Of a stretch of 64,000 nt of DNA, positions 8,531 to 16,918 are shown piece after piece. The stretch is from UBA7985 sp002711265 (lineage in GTDB: Bacteria; Pseudomonadota; Alphaproteobacteria; UBA7985). Numbering within the stretch: the stretch's first letter is position 1; every line of letters starts with the position of its first letter. Both the position numbers and the translations under genes were made by a program. The DNA lies in assembly GCA_965660945.1 (NCBI GenBank), contig CBFIBS010000006.1:1-64000 (forward strand), given 5' to 3'. The notes under the pieces are model-generated. The model searched no databases. It saw only the letters and a program-made list of their open reading frames with translations, and had not been told where the DNA came from.

Positions 8531-9388
8531 GTGCCCCTGCTCCTCACTGATCCGCAACGGGACGCTGTCTTCAGTGCGATCGTTGACACTGCGAATGCGG
8601 TGGTTCTGCCCCGGTTCCAGAACCTTGGCGACGGTGAGATTGACACAAAGACCAGCCCGACGGATCTGGTCACCATCGCTGATCGTGAAGCGGAGATCCG
8701 CCTGACCGCGGAACTGACGGCCATTCTGCCCGGCTCCGTGGTCGTGGGCGAGGAAGCGGTATCCGCTGACCCCAAGGTGCTCGATGCAATCGCGGGGGAC
8801 GCGCCTGTGTGGATCGTCGACCCGGTGGACGGTACACGCAATTTCGCGTCTGGACAGACACCGTTCTGCGTCATGGTCGGGTTGGCGGTGGCTGGGGTTC
8901 CGGTGGGCGCTTGGATCTGGCGGCCCATCGACGCCGAGATGATCGTGGCCTTCCGAGATGAGGGCGCTCATATCTATGAGACGACTACGGGGCATGACCG
9001 CCGTCTGAGGGTGGAACGACCCTTGGCGGCCTCGGAGATGAATGGCTTCGTCTCATTCAAGTACCTGACTGAGGAGCAGCGCAGCCTAGCACGGCGCAAC
9101 GCCCGTCGCATGCGCCGGATCCAGTCGATCGGCTGCGCGGGCGAAGAGTATCTGCGTATTGCCGAGGGCCGCGACCATTTTGCTGTTTTTGGCCGGATTA
9201 ACCCTTGGGATCATTGCCCTGGCAGCCTCATCGTCGAGGAAGCCGGCGGGCTAGCCGTAATCGGCGGGGAGGCCTATGGCCCCCGGCACAGCATAGGAGC
9301 TTTGTGGATCGCCTCATCGGCGCACGTCCTGCAGGTGGCACGGGATCAATTGCTCGATCCGAACTTCGAACCCGACCTCAAAACCTGA
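8531..9388 (+). CDS. Inositol monophosphatase family protein
   Basis: This 285-residue protein has the metal-binding motifs of the Li-sensitive phosphatase family: GEE at residues 73-75, WIVDPVDGTRNF near residues 94-105 (metal-binding Asp97 and Asp100) and PWDHCPG near residue 210. The likely reaction is Mg-dependent hydrolysis of a phosphomonoester such as inositol phosphate or a sugar phosphate; the true substrate cannot be read from sequence. Translation begins at a GTG (8531), 39 bases after alaS. It converges with azlD and only 17 bases separate their ends. No obvious terminator lies in that gap. Confidence 0.88.
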   Translation: MPLLLTDPQRDAVFSAIVDTANAVVLPRFQNLGDGEIDTKTSPTDLVTIADREAEIRLTAELTAILPGSVVVGEEAVSADPKVLDAIAGDAPVWIVDPVDGTRNFASGQTPFCVMVGLAVAGVPVGAWIWRPIDAEMIVAFRDEGAHIYETTTGHDRRLRVERPLAASEMNGFVSFKYLTEEQRSLARRNARRMRRIQSIGCAGEEYLRIAEGRDHFAVFGRINPWDHCPGSLIVEEAGGLAVIGGEAYGPRHSIGALWIASSAHVLQVARDQLLDPNFEPDLKT

Positions 9389-9405
9389 AGGAATGCGGGC
9401 GCGCT

Positions 9406-9723
9406 TCAGACAAGCAGACTCAACCCAGCCGCGACTGCCAGCCCGACCAGCATCGCCAGCAGCAGCCTTCCAGTCGGGATGCAGATTGCCAGCGCCACCA
9501 GCGCCCCCGCCACAACCGATACAGACGACCGCAGCGTCTCACCCTCCCCGGGCAAGGCCCAGACCGTCATGAACCCGGCGATGGCGCAGCCAGGCAGAGT
9601 CTCGATTAGCCGCCGGAGCCGCACCGGCAGCTGTCGCTGGCCCAGCAGCGCCATTGGCGCCACACGGCTGATCATAACCACGGCAGAGAGGATCAGGCCG
9701 ATGACGACGACTTCGGTTCGCAC
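9406..9723 (-). CDS. azlD: AzlD family membrane protein (branched-chain amino acid export, small subunit)
   Basis: The protein has 105 residues and about four hydrophobic segments, the size and pattern of AzlD/YgaH, the small partner of AzlC in exporting branched-chain amino acids or analogues. Conserved features include the N-terminal SRVAPMAL segment and the central LPGCAIAGFM segment. It starts three bases after the azlC stop and is surely co-transcribed with it. Substrate specificity is not determined by the sequence. Confidence 0.85.
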   Translation of the reverse strand: MRTEVVVIGLILSAVVMISRVAPMALLGQRQLPVRLRRLIETLPGCAIAGFMTVWALPGEGETLRSSVSVVAGALVALAICIPTGRLLLAMLVGLAVAAGLSLLV

Positions 9724-9726
9724 GCT

Positions 9727-10410
9727 TCAGCCCTCCCGCTCAACGGGGGTGATGAACACGTACACCAGCGCCGAGATCGATGCCCCGATAAGCGCTGCCA
9801 ACGCTGGCGGCAGGCCTAGCACCAGCGCCCCGACCACCGTAAGCCCCATGCTGGCCAGATGGGGTCGCTTGTCGATCCCCTGCCGCCAAAGCAGCGTGAT
9901 CATCAGTGCAAAAAACACCACGGGTGTCGCGCGAAACGCACCGTCGACCAGCGGGTGATCAGGCACGGGCATCAGGGCGCCGATGATCGAGCCCGACATC
10001 CAGATCAGGTAGACCATCGACACCGCAGACCAAAAGTAGGGCCAGACCGGACCCCGACGGTACCCTCGCGCCGACGCCCAGCCGGCATCGACCAGCCCCA
10101 CCATGCCAATGATCTCGATCCGCCGACCCGTGGCATGGCGCGCCATATCCAGCGACATCAGCACGTTGCGGGTACAGACAAAGGCTGCACCAGAAACCAG
10201 CAACAGCACCGCCGCCGCCGAATTGAGGTCTGCGCCGAAGGCGGTGAACTGTACCGCAGCCGAATAGACAATCGCGCAGTAGAAGATGATTTCCAGCGGC
10301 CGCAGACCGACCTCCAGCGCTGCGAGGCTGTACATCAGGCCCAGTACGCCCGCAGACAGACCGATGGCTGTGCCGTCTCTGATGCCGTCCTTGATCGCCT
10401 GAGAAATCAT
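9727..10410 (-). CDS. azlC: AzlC family branched-chain amino acid exporter, large subunit
   Basis: This 227-residue inner-membrane protein has the AzlC/YgaZ start pattern (IKDGIRDGTAIGLSAGVLGL) and several transmembrane helices. With AzlD it forms a two-component exporter of branched-chain amino acids. The ATG at 10410 is chosen because AGGA lies 5 bases upstream on the minus strand; an ATG at 10425 has no such site. Three small palindromes lie 45-90 bases upstream, beyond which is the atp terminator, so azlCD probably has its own promoter. Confidence 0.88.
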   Translation of the reverse strand: MISQAIKDGIRDGTAIGLSAGVLGLMYSLAALEVGLRPLEIIFYCAIVYSAAVQFTAFGADLNSAAAVLLLVSGAAFVCTRNVLMSLDMARHATGRRIEIIGMVGLVDAGWASARGYRRGPVWPYFWSAVSMVYLIWMSGSIIGALMPVPDHPLVDGAFRATPVVFFALMITLLWRQGIDKRPHLASMGLTVVGALVLGLPPALAALIGASISALVYVFITPVEREG

Positions 10411-10456
10411 GCTTGTCCTGTACATACTTGCGGATCATGACACCGGACTGATGCCC

Positions 10457-10496
10457 GGGGTTACTCCCCGCGTTACTTACGTGGGGTTACTGCCCC
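10457..10496. repeat. Three small palindromes with a TTACT core upstream of azlC
   Basis: GGGG-TTACT-CCCC (10457-10469), CG-TTACTT-ACG (10471-10481) and GGGG-TTACTG-CCCC (10483-10496) follow one another with TTACT at 10461, 10473 and 10487. They lie between the azlC start and the atp operon terminator. They could be protein-binding sites or an mRNA leader structure. Confidence 0.4.
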
Positions 10497-10549
10497 GACA
10501 TCACCGGCCACCTGCAGCTTAACCGCCACAAGAACCTCCATCTGGCGAC

Positions 10550-10574
10550 AAAAAAAGGGGCCGCAAAGCCCCTT
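10550..10574 (-). terminator. Intrinsic terminator of the F0 ATP synthase operon
   Basis: AAGGGGC (10555-10561), a CGCAAA loop and GCCCCTT (10568-10574) form a stem next to seven A at 10550-10556. On the minus strand this is a hairpin followed by a U-run, about 50 bases after the atpF stop. It separates the atp operon from azlCD. Confidence 0.88.
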
Positions 10575-10621
10575 CTCTCTCATGTCTGACCCTCGGCCGC
10601 CTTGGGCCCAACCCTTGGGGC

Positions 10622-11221
10622 TCAGACCCGGTTCGGTAGGTCGTCGATCGCCGTGTCTGCCAGGGCCGACAGCGACTTCGCGCTGAGCTGCTCGGGCAGC
10701 GACTTGCGCAAGGCACCGATGGCCAGCTCGGCGGCACGCGACTTGACGTCGTTCTGCGCCTGCACCTGCAGCTGGTTCATCCGCTGGTCGAAGGCCGCCT
10801 GACGGCGCGCCAGCAGGTCCTTGAGGTCATCGTTCGACTTCTTGGTCAGCCGCTTGGCTTCTTCCTTGGCCGCTTCAACGATCTCAGTCGCATCAGCGTC
10901 GGCCTTGCCGAACTTCTTCTTGTAGTCCGCCATGGTCGCTTCAGCCTGCTCGAGCAGGGCACTGGCTTCGTCGATTNNNNNNNNNNNNNNNNNNNNNNNN
11001 NNNNNNNNNNNNNNNNNNNNNNNNNNNNNNNNNNNNNNNNNNNNNNNNNNNNNNNNNNNNNNNNNNNNNNNNNNNTTCGCCGAGATCTCTGCGCCGCGCT
11101 TGTCCAGAGCAGCGAGGATGCTGTCCCCGGCCTGCCACCAGACAAAGGCCAGGAAGACAACCGAGCCGAAGCCTACCCAGAAGGTCGCGTGCTGGAGTTC
11201 GTAAATGATGAAATCAAGCAT
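10622..11221 (-). CDS. atpF: ATP synthase F0 subunit b (interrupted by an assembly gap)
   Basis: Subunit b is part of the peripheral stalk that holds F1 against the F0 rotor. The N-terminus has the single membrane anchor (FWVGFGSVVFLAFVWW) and the rest is a long helix rich in Ala, Lys and Glu. A run of 99 N removes 33 codons just after the membrane anchor (around residues 49-82). The frame is kept across it, giving an apparent 199 residues. The gene overlaps the b' gene by 8 bases and is the last gene of the operon, followed by a terminator. Confidence 0.9.
   Translation of the reverse strand: MLDFIIYELQHATFWVGFGSVVFLAFVWWQAGDSILAALDKRGAEISAXXXXXXXXXXXXXXXXXXXXXXXXXXXXXXXXXXIDEASALLEQAEATMADYKKKFGKADADATEIVEAAKEEAKRLTKKSNDDLKDLLARRQAAFDQRMNQLQVQAQNDVKSRAAELAIGALRKSLPEQLSAKSLSALADTAIDDLPNRV
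10977..11075. other. Assembly gap of 99 N inside atpF
   Basis: Positions 10977-11075 are all N. The length is a multiple of three and the frame continues on both sides, so the gap size may be estimated from a related sequence, or may be coincidence. The true sequence is unknown. Confidence 0.99.
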
Positions 11222-11708
11222 GGCCCATATCCTTCACGGCCTTGCTGAGCTTGGCGCTGTCGACGTCCACGCCCAGGATCTGGGTCGCAGCCGCCTCAGC
11301 GGTCTCAGCGGCAACCGTGGACAGCTCGGCCATGGCGGCCTTGGTCTGGTCCGCAATTGCGGTCTCGATCTCGATCCGGGTGGCGGTCAGCTCGTCCGCG
11401 AGCTTGGCCTGCGCCTTGGCAGCCTTGTCGGCAGCCTTATCCGAGGCGACCTTGATCACGCCCTGCGCTTCGGTGCGCGCGGCGGCCATTTTCTCCTCGT
11501 AGGCATCCATCAGGCCCTTGGCTTCGTCGAGCAGGGCCTGAGCCTTGTCCACGTTGCCGCTGGTCAGTTCCTCGCGCTTGTCGCGCACGGCGGAAATCCG
11601 GCTGATGCCGAAGTTCACGATGACCATGGTCAGGCCGAACAGCACGATGAACCACACAAGGTTCAGGCCGATGGCAGCCGGATCACTAAGAATATCAAAC
11701 TGAGGCAT
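11214..11708 (-). CDS. atpX: ATP synthase F0 subunit b' (second b-type stalk subunit)
   Basis: Photosynthetic and many other alphaproteobacteria carry two different b subunits that pair in the peripheral stalk. This 164-residue protein has one N-terminal membrane helix (LNLVWFIVLFGLTMVIVNFG) and a long charged helical tail, and matches the b' type. It precedes and overlaps the b gene by 8 bases. It is separated from atpE by 200 bases that contain a strong hairpin and a short direct repeat, which may set c-subunit output higher than b/b'. Confidence 0.9.
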   Translation of the reverse strand: MPQFDILSDPAAIGLNLVWFIVLFGLTMVIVNFGISRISAVRDKREELTSGNVDKAQALLDEAKGLMDAYEEKMAAARTEAQGVIKVASDKAADKAAKAQAKLADELTATRIEIETAIADQTKAAMAELSTVAAETAEAAATQILGVDVDSAKLSKAVKDMGHA

Positions 11709-11786
11709 CAGAGCCTCCCACTGTTTGTCCGTAGAAGTTCAGTCAATCTGTGCAGACCGACGCTCCCGTTCCGTTCAGCTGCGGCT

Positions 11787-11811
11787 GATCCTGATCCCCG
11801 ATCCTGATCCC
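11787..11811. repeat. 12-bp direct repeat between atpE and the b' gene
   Basis: GATCCTGATCCC occurs at 11787-11798 and again, perfectly, at 11800-11811. It lies in the 200-bp spacer between atpE and the b' gene. No function is known to me. Confidence 0.6.
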
Positions 11812-11882
11812 GGCCTTGTGGGGCGGTAAGGAGGGGGTGGAACAGCCGCGGCGCAAACCAATCCCGAGACACGTCCGTCCGT

Positions 11883-11911
11883 TAAACCAGGGCCCGAAGG
11901 CGCCCGGTTTA
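11883..11911 (-). promoter_or_regulatory. Intercistronic hairpin overlapping the atpE stop codon
   Basis: TAAACC (11883-11888) pairs with GGTTTA (11906-11911), followed inward by GGGC/GCCC and CC/GG pairs with single bulges. On the minus strand the first bases of the hairpin are the atpE TAA stop. With no U-run it is more likely an mRNA-stabilising or partial-attenuation element than a full terminator. Confidence 0.55.
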
Positions 11912-12136
11912 GATGACGAACATGATCATCAGAGCAATCAGCAGCGCGAAAATACCGAAGGCTTCAACCAGCGCGAAGCCGACGAACAGCCAGGTCTGGA
12001 ACTTCGGTGCAGACGCCGGGTTGCGGGATACTGCCAGGAAGTAGTTACCGAAAATGGTACCAAGGCCGATACCGGAGCCGACAAAACCGAAGGTAGCCAG
12101 ACCAGCGCCGATGTACTTGAACATTTCAGGTGTCAT
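11909..12136 (-). CDS. atpE: ATP synthase F0 subunit c
   Basis: Subunit c forms the membrane rotor ring that carries protons. The 75-residue protein is two transmembrane helices joined by a polar loop with the conserved RNPA (SRNPASAPKF). The second helix contains the proton-carrying Glu in ALVEAFGIFALL. Size and motifs are typical. It lies 65 bases after atpB on the minus strand and is followed by a hairpin beginning at its stop codon, which could help the cell make the many c copies needed per complex. Confidence 0.96.
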   Translation of the reverse strand: MTPEMFKYIGAGLATFGFVGSGIGLGTIFGNYFLAVSRNPASAPKFQTWLFVGFALVEAFGIFALLIALMIMFVI

Positions 12137-12201
12137 GATGATTCCTTTTCTGGGGTGCGGGCAGCCCGGATTTCAAAGCCGGACCGGCCGCGGTCTCGAG
12201 A

Positions 12202-12978
12202 TTAGTGATGAGGTTCGATCGCTTCCGCCAGGTAAACTGCCGCAAGCAAGGTGAAGATGTAGGCCTGCAGGTAGGCCACGAGGTATTCCAGCGCGCTCAG
12301 CGCAAACAATACCGGGGTGAGGAACAGGCCGCCGAGGATGGTCAGCAGGCTGGTCGCGCCCGCGCCTGCCGCGAAGGTCCCGATCACCTTCAGGACGATG
12401 TGTCCGGCGGTCAGGTTCGCGAACAGTCGCAGCGAGTGGGTCAGCGGACGCATGAAGAAAGAGATGATCTCGATCACCACGATCAGCGGCAGCAGCCAGC
12501 CGGGTACACCCGCGGGCGCGAAAATGCCGAACCACTTCAGGCCGTGGCGGCTGACGCCGACGTAGATCACCATCAGGAAGATGATTACCGCCATGAACGC
12601 GGTGAGGCTGATGTGAGAGAAGACCGTGAACGAGTAGGGCATCATGCCCAGAATGTTGGCGACGAACACAAACAGGAAGATCGACAGCAGGAAGGTGACG
12701 AAGCTCCGGCCCTTCTTGCCTAGAATATCGTCGACCATGCCAAAGCCGAAGTCGAAGATCATTTCCGATATCGTCTGTCCGCGCCCCGGCACCACCTTGG
12801 CGCTCAGCGTCAGAACCACCATCAGCACCGCGATCACAGCCACGGTCAGGATCATGAAAAACGCCGAGTTGGTTACGAAAGCCAGCGGTGTGTTTTCCAG
12901 TCCCGCCAGCGGCGTGATGTCAAACTGGTGCATCAGGTCAAATGCAGACTTTTCGCCATCGCCGGATTTTTCAGCCAC
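12202..12978 (-). CDS. atpB: ATP synthase F0 subunit a
   Basis: Subunit a provides the proton half-channels next to the c ring. The 258-residue protein has five or six hydrophobic segments. The essential arginine lies in the segment LTHSLRLFANLTAGH, and the C-terminal helix ends LLAAVYLAEAIEPHH. It follows atpI after 11 bases. The gene order atpI-B-E-b'-b without F1 genes matches the split arrangement of Rhodospirillaceae and Rhodobacteraceae. Confidence 0.96.
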   Translation of the reverse strand: MAEKSGDGEKSAFDLMHQFDITPLAGLENTPLAFVTNSAFFMILTVAVIAVLMVVLTLSAKVVPGRGQTISEMIFDFGFGMVDDILGKKGRSFVTFLLSIFLFVFVANILGMMPYSFTVFSHISLTAFMAVIIFLMVIYVGVSRHGLKWFGIFAPAGVPGWLLPLIVVIEIISFFMRPLTHSLRLFANLTAGHIVLKVIGTFAAGAGATSLLTILGGLFLTPVLFALSALEYLVAYLQAYIFTLLAAVYLAEAIEPHH

Positions 12979-12989
12979 AGTCCAATTCC

Positions 12990-13307
12990 TTATTCTTCCT
13001 CGCGCTGAGCCACCTGGCGCGCTTTGAAGATCATGTACCAGACACCGAGAGCAAACCCGGCGAAGAACCCCACCAAGAAGAACAGCGGCTTCGTACCCAC
13101 GGCCCTGTCTAAGACAAAGCCGCCCACCGTTCCGATCAGGATGCAGATCACGAAAGAAAACGCGACACCGAATGCTTCTGAGGCTGTTCGGTTAGCGATC
13201 TGTTTCGCGGTGCTGATCCTTTCTTCAGTGAGCTTGGGTCGAGCCACATCAATGCGGGATTTCAAGTCGTCCAGCCCATCTCCGCTCGGCTTTTCGTCAG
13301 GTTTCAT
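12990..13307 (-). CDS. atpI: AtpI, ATP synthase assembly/accessory protein
   Basis: AtpI is a small membrane protein that opens F0 operons and helps assemble the c ring or supply Mg. The 105-residue protein has a soluble N-terminal stretch of about 35 residues and two hydrophobic segments (AFSFVICILIGTVGGFVLD and PLFFLVGFFAGFALGVWYMI). It is the first gene of the minus-strand F0 operon, so the promoter should lie in the 107 bases between it and smc. The family is poorly conserved; identification rests on size, topology and position. Confidence 0.85.
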   Translation of the reverse strand: MKPDEKPSGDGLDDLKSRIDVARPKLTEERISTAKQIANRTASEAFGVAFSFVICILIGTVGGFVLDRAVGTKPLFFLVGFFAGFALGVWYMIFKARQVAQREEE

Positions 13308-13414
13308 GGCAGTCCTCGAAACCGCACAACTAGGCGCACAAAAACGGGCTAAAACTTGCCGCCGGTGTAGGACCTTGGGCCAGCTAGGTCAAGCAGAGCA
13401 GCCAGATAGCTGCT

Positions 13415-16400
13415 TCAACCCGCCTCTGCCGTAGAAGCATGCAAGAGCGCTTCATTGAGGTCGATGGAAAGCAGGCTGGAGACGCCGCGCTCGGCCATGG
13501 TGACGCCGAACAGGCGGTCGACCCGCGACATCGTGACCGGGTGGTGGGTCACAATCACAATCCGGGTTTGCGATTTCCGGGCCCATTCGCCCACCAGATC
13601 GCAGAATCGAGCGACGTTGTGGTCGTCCAGCGGGGCATCGACCTCGTCGAGGACACAGATCGGCGCCGGGTTGGTCTGCAGCAGCGCGAAAATCAGCGCC
13701 GTCGCCGTCATCGACTGCTCACCCCCGGACATGAGCGCCAGCGATGTCAGCTTCTTCCCCGGGGGCTGGGCGTAGATTTCCAGCCCGGCATTCAGGGGGT
13801 CTTCGGCGTCGATCAGCTCGAGGTGCGCGGAACCGCCGTTGAACAGCCGGGAAAAGGTCTCTTCAAAGGCCTTGTTGACCTTATTGAAGGCGTCGGCGAG
13901 CCGAGTCCGACCTTCCTTGTTTAGGCTGGAAATGGCGCGGCGCAGCTTGTCGATCGCCTTGTTCAGGTCGCCGCGCTCTTCATCGTAGGTCGCCAGTTCG
14001 TCCGCCAGCTCGCGGCTTTCGTCCTCGGCGCGCAGGTTGACCGCGCCCAGGGCGTCGCGGTCGCGGACAGCGGCCTTGTAGGCCCGGTCCGTATCCCCGC
14101 GCAGCGGCAGGTCGCCCGCCGGGTCGAGCTCAGCGATGGCGGGCAGGGCCTCAGGACCGGTCGAGAAAGTTTCGTGGATCAGCGCCGACAGCTCGTTCTT
14201 GCGCTCGGTCTCGGTCTCGGCGGTGAGACGCGCGGTGGCGAGGGTCTCGCGGGCGATGCTCGCTTCCTTCTCGGCCTGCCGGGCTTCCGCGTCGGCAGTC
14301 GAAGCGGCAGCGCGCCGGTCTGATACAGCCGCCACGGCGCGTTCGACCGCTTCGCGGCCGTCGTGGATCGACTGTTCCAGCGCCTGCCGCTTGTTGGCGA
14401 TGTCGGCAGGGCGGGCGTCGAGGGCCGCGCGTTCTTCGGTCAGGGACTTGTCCCGGGTGTCCAGCTGTGCGTGCTGGTGCTCGGCGTTCTTGAGCCGGCC
14501 TTCCCAGGAAAAGCGCTCGGTAACGATGGCGCCGAGCCGGTTGGTCCGGCTCAGGGCATCGCGCTTGTGCTGCTCGCGCTCGGCCTGAGCCTTGGCCAGC
14601 GATTGCCGGGCGGCATCAACCCCGGGGCGGAGCTGGTCGACCTCGGCCTGCCGGGCTTGCGCGTCCGGGCGGTCGTCGAAGGCTGCCTGTGCCTGTTCCA
14701 TCGTCGCCGTTGCGTCGGCCAAATCGGCGTCGAGGGTCGACAAAGCTGCGCGCAGGGCGCCGCTCTCGGCCTCGAAGCGGGCAACTTCGGCCTCGGTGCG
14801 GGACAGTTCAGACTGGGCGCCGGTCAGGGCGCGATATGCCAGCTGCAGGCCCTGCCGGCCCTGCGCTTCGGCACTCTTGGCCTCGGCCAATCGGTTTTTC
14901 TGGGTCTGTGCGGCGGCCTGCGCGGCTTCGTTGCCCGCACTCGCAGCACTGATCAGGCCGGTCAGTTCCTCGGCCCGCCGCTTTTGCTCAAGCAGTCGCG
15001 CGGCTGCAGGCGCTTCGCCGGGCAGGACCCGGTAGCCGTCCCAGCGCCAGAGGCCGCCCTCTCGGGTCGTCAACCACTGTCCGGCCTGCAACCGGCTCTG
15101 CAGCGCCGTCGCTTCAGCTGCACTGTCCGAGACCCCGCACGCCGCCAACCGTGGCCGCAGCGCTGCAGGCGCGTCATCGATCAGGTCCGTCATCGCCCGC
15201 ACGCCGGCGGGCAGGGCCGCCGGGCCGGTTCCGGCTGCATCGGACCAGAAATCACCGCTGTCCTGCGCGGTCGCCGGCGCCTGCAGCGCATCGCCGAGCA
15301 GGGCCGCCAGCGCGATTTCGTAGCCGTCCTGAACCCGAATGTCGGAGAGGACGGATCGCCCGCCGGCCGCTTCGCCTTTGTCGCTGGCTGCGAGCAAACG
15401 CTGCAGGCCGTCAAATTCTGCGCGAAGCTGCGCCATTTCGCGCCCCTGGGTGTCGGCGAGGCTCCTTGCCTGTTGCTCGTCGTCCTGTGCCTGAGCCAGC
15501 GCAACTTCGGCCGCTGCCAGCCCCGCGGCGACGCTGTCGTGCTCCGCCTGCAGTCCGGCGACCCGGTTGCGGGCTTCTTCCGGATCGGCTCCGCTGCCGT
15601 TGCGGCCTTCGATATCACTGATCTGCCCCAGCAGGCGGTCGCGCCGGGCCTGCAGGGCGTCCACCCGCTGGGTTGCCTGATCCAGTGCGGTTTTCCGCGA
15701 GCTGATCTCCGCGCCGACTTGCGCCATCTCAGCCCGGGCATCGGCCATGGCCTGATCCAGCCGGGTCACTTCAGCGCTGGCGGCTTCTACGGCGCTTTCG
15801 AGTTTGGCAAAGGCCGCCTCGGCGCCTTCGCCGGCTGCCTGCAACTCGCCTTCTTCCTGCACAAGCCGGTCGAGTGCGCTTTGCGCGTCGCTGACCAGAT
15901 TGGCTTCGCGCACCTGATCCTGTTCGAGCTGGCGGCGCTGATTGGTGTTGACGTCGAGCAGGCGCTCGATCTCGGCCAGATCACGGTCGAGGCCATCGCG
16001 GCCGACCAGAAGCGCCTGCAGGGCGGCGCCCGCCTCGGCTTCTTTCTTCTGCAGATCGGGTAGATCAGTCGACAGCTCGATCGCGGCGGCATTGGCCTTG
16101 GCGGCGCCTGCCTCGGCGTCAGCAACCCGGCGCTCGGCCTTGACCAGCGCTTCTTTGGCACGCTCGGTCGAGCGGGTCTGCGCGACCCACTGCAGATAGT
16201 GCAGCTGCGCGTTGAGCCGGGTCATGCGCTCGCTCAGGCGACGGTATTTCTCCGCCTGCTTGGCCTGACTTTCCAGCGTCTTGAGCCGCTCCTGCAGCGC
16301 GTTCATGACGGTATCGAGCCGCTCAAGGTTGGTCTCGGCAGCCCGCAGGCGGCTTTCTGCCTCGCGCCGTCGCGCCGACAGGCCGACAATCCCTGCGGCT

Positions 16401-16900
16401 TCTTCGAGGATCTGGCGCCGGTCGACCGGCTTGGCGTTGATGATCGCCGCGACCCGTCCCTGCGAAACGATGGCGGAAGAAGACGCGCCCGAACCTGCGT
16501 CGGAAAACAGCAGCTTGACCTCGCCGGCGGTCTTTCGGGTCTTGTTGATGCGGTAGTCCGAGCCCTTGCCCCGCTCGATCCGGCGGGAAATGCTCACCAG
16601 CGGATGCTCGGCGTACTGGGGCGGCAGGTCACCGTCCTTGTTGGACAGCACCAGCTCGACCTCGGCCACGTTGCGGGCTGGGCGGTCGGAGGAGCCGTTG
16701 AAGATGACCTCTTCCATGTCCGCCCCGCGCAGCTGCTTGGACCGGGACTCGCCCATGACCCACTTCAGGGCCTCGACGATGTTGGATTTGCCGCAGCCGT
16801 TGGGGCCGACAATCCCGGTGACCCCGGGTTCGATATGGAAGTCGGTCGCGTCGACAAAGCTCTTGAAGCCCTGCAGCCGGAGTTTTGAAAACGCAACCAA
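13415..16900 (-). CDS. smc: Chromosome segregation protein SMC
   Basis: SMC is the ATPase of the bacterial condensin complex that compacts and separates chromosomes. The 1161-residue protein has the Walker A motif GPNGCGKSN near residue 32, two long coiled-coil arms (about 170-490 and 670-1000), a hinge domain near 510-640 (starting GRSVLSDIRVQDGYEIALAALL), the ABC signature LMSGGEQSM and the Walker B motif CVLDEVDAPLDD near the C-terminus. It follows the dsbA-like gene after 18 bases in what appears to be a dciA-dsbA-smc operon. The kleisin partners (scpA/scpB) are not in the window. Confidence 0.97.
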   Translation of the reverse strand: MVAFSKLRLQGFKSFVDATDFHIEPGVTGIVGPNGCGKSNIVEALKWVMGESRSKQLRGADMEEVIFNGSSDRPARNVAEVELVLSNKDGDLPPQYAEHPLVSISRRIERGKGSDYRINKTRKTAGEVKLLFSDAGSGASSSAIVSQGRVAAIINAKPVDRRQILEEAAGIVGLSARRREAESRLRAAETNLERLDTVMNALQERLKTLESQAKQAEKYRRLSERMTRLNAQLHYLQWVAQTRSTERAKEALVKAERRVADAEAGAAKANAAAIELSTDLPDLQKKEAEAGAALQALLVGRDGLDRDLAEIERLLDVNTNQRRQLEQDQVREANLVSDAQSALDRLVQEEGELQAAGEGAEAAFAKLESAVEAASAEVTRLDQAMADARAEMAQVGAEISSRKTALDQATQRVDALQARRDRLLGQISDIEGRNGSGADPEEARNRVAGLQAEHDSVAAGLAAAEVALAQAQDDEQQARSLADTQGREMAQLRAEFDGLQRLLAASDKGEAAGGRSVLSDIRVQDGYEIALAALLGDALQAPATAQDSGDFWSDAAGTGPAALPAGVRAMTDLIDDAPAALRPRLAACGVSDSAAEATALQSRLQAGQWLTTREGGLWRWDGYRVLPGEAPAAARLLEQKRRAEELTGLISAASAGNEAAQAAAQTQKNRLAEAKSAEAQGRQGLQLAYRALTGAQSELSRTEAEVARFEAESGALRAALSTLDADLADATATMEQAQAAFDDRPDAQARQAEVDQLRPGVDAARQSLAKAQAEREQHKRDALSRTNRLGAIVTERFSWEGRLKNAEHQHAQLDTRDKSLTEERAALDARPADIANKRQALEQSIHDGREAVERAVAAVSDRRAAASTADAEARQAEKEASIARETLATARLTAETETERKNELSALIHETFSTGPEALPAIAELDPAGDLPLRGDTDRAYKAAVRDRDALGAVNLRAEDESRELADELATYDEERGDLNKAIDKLRRAISSLNKEGRTRLADAFNKVNKAFEETFSRLFNGGSAHLELIDAEDPLNAGLEIYAQPPGKKLTSLALMSGGEQSMTATALIFALLQTNPAPICVLDEVDAPLDDHNVARFCDLVGEWARKSQTRIVIVTHHPVTMSRVDRLFGVTMAERGVSSLLSIDLNEALLHASTAEAG

Positions 16901-16918
16901 ACTATTCCTCGCTTTGCC

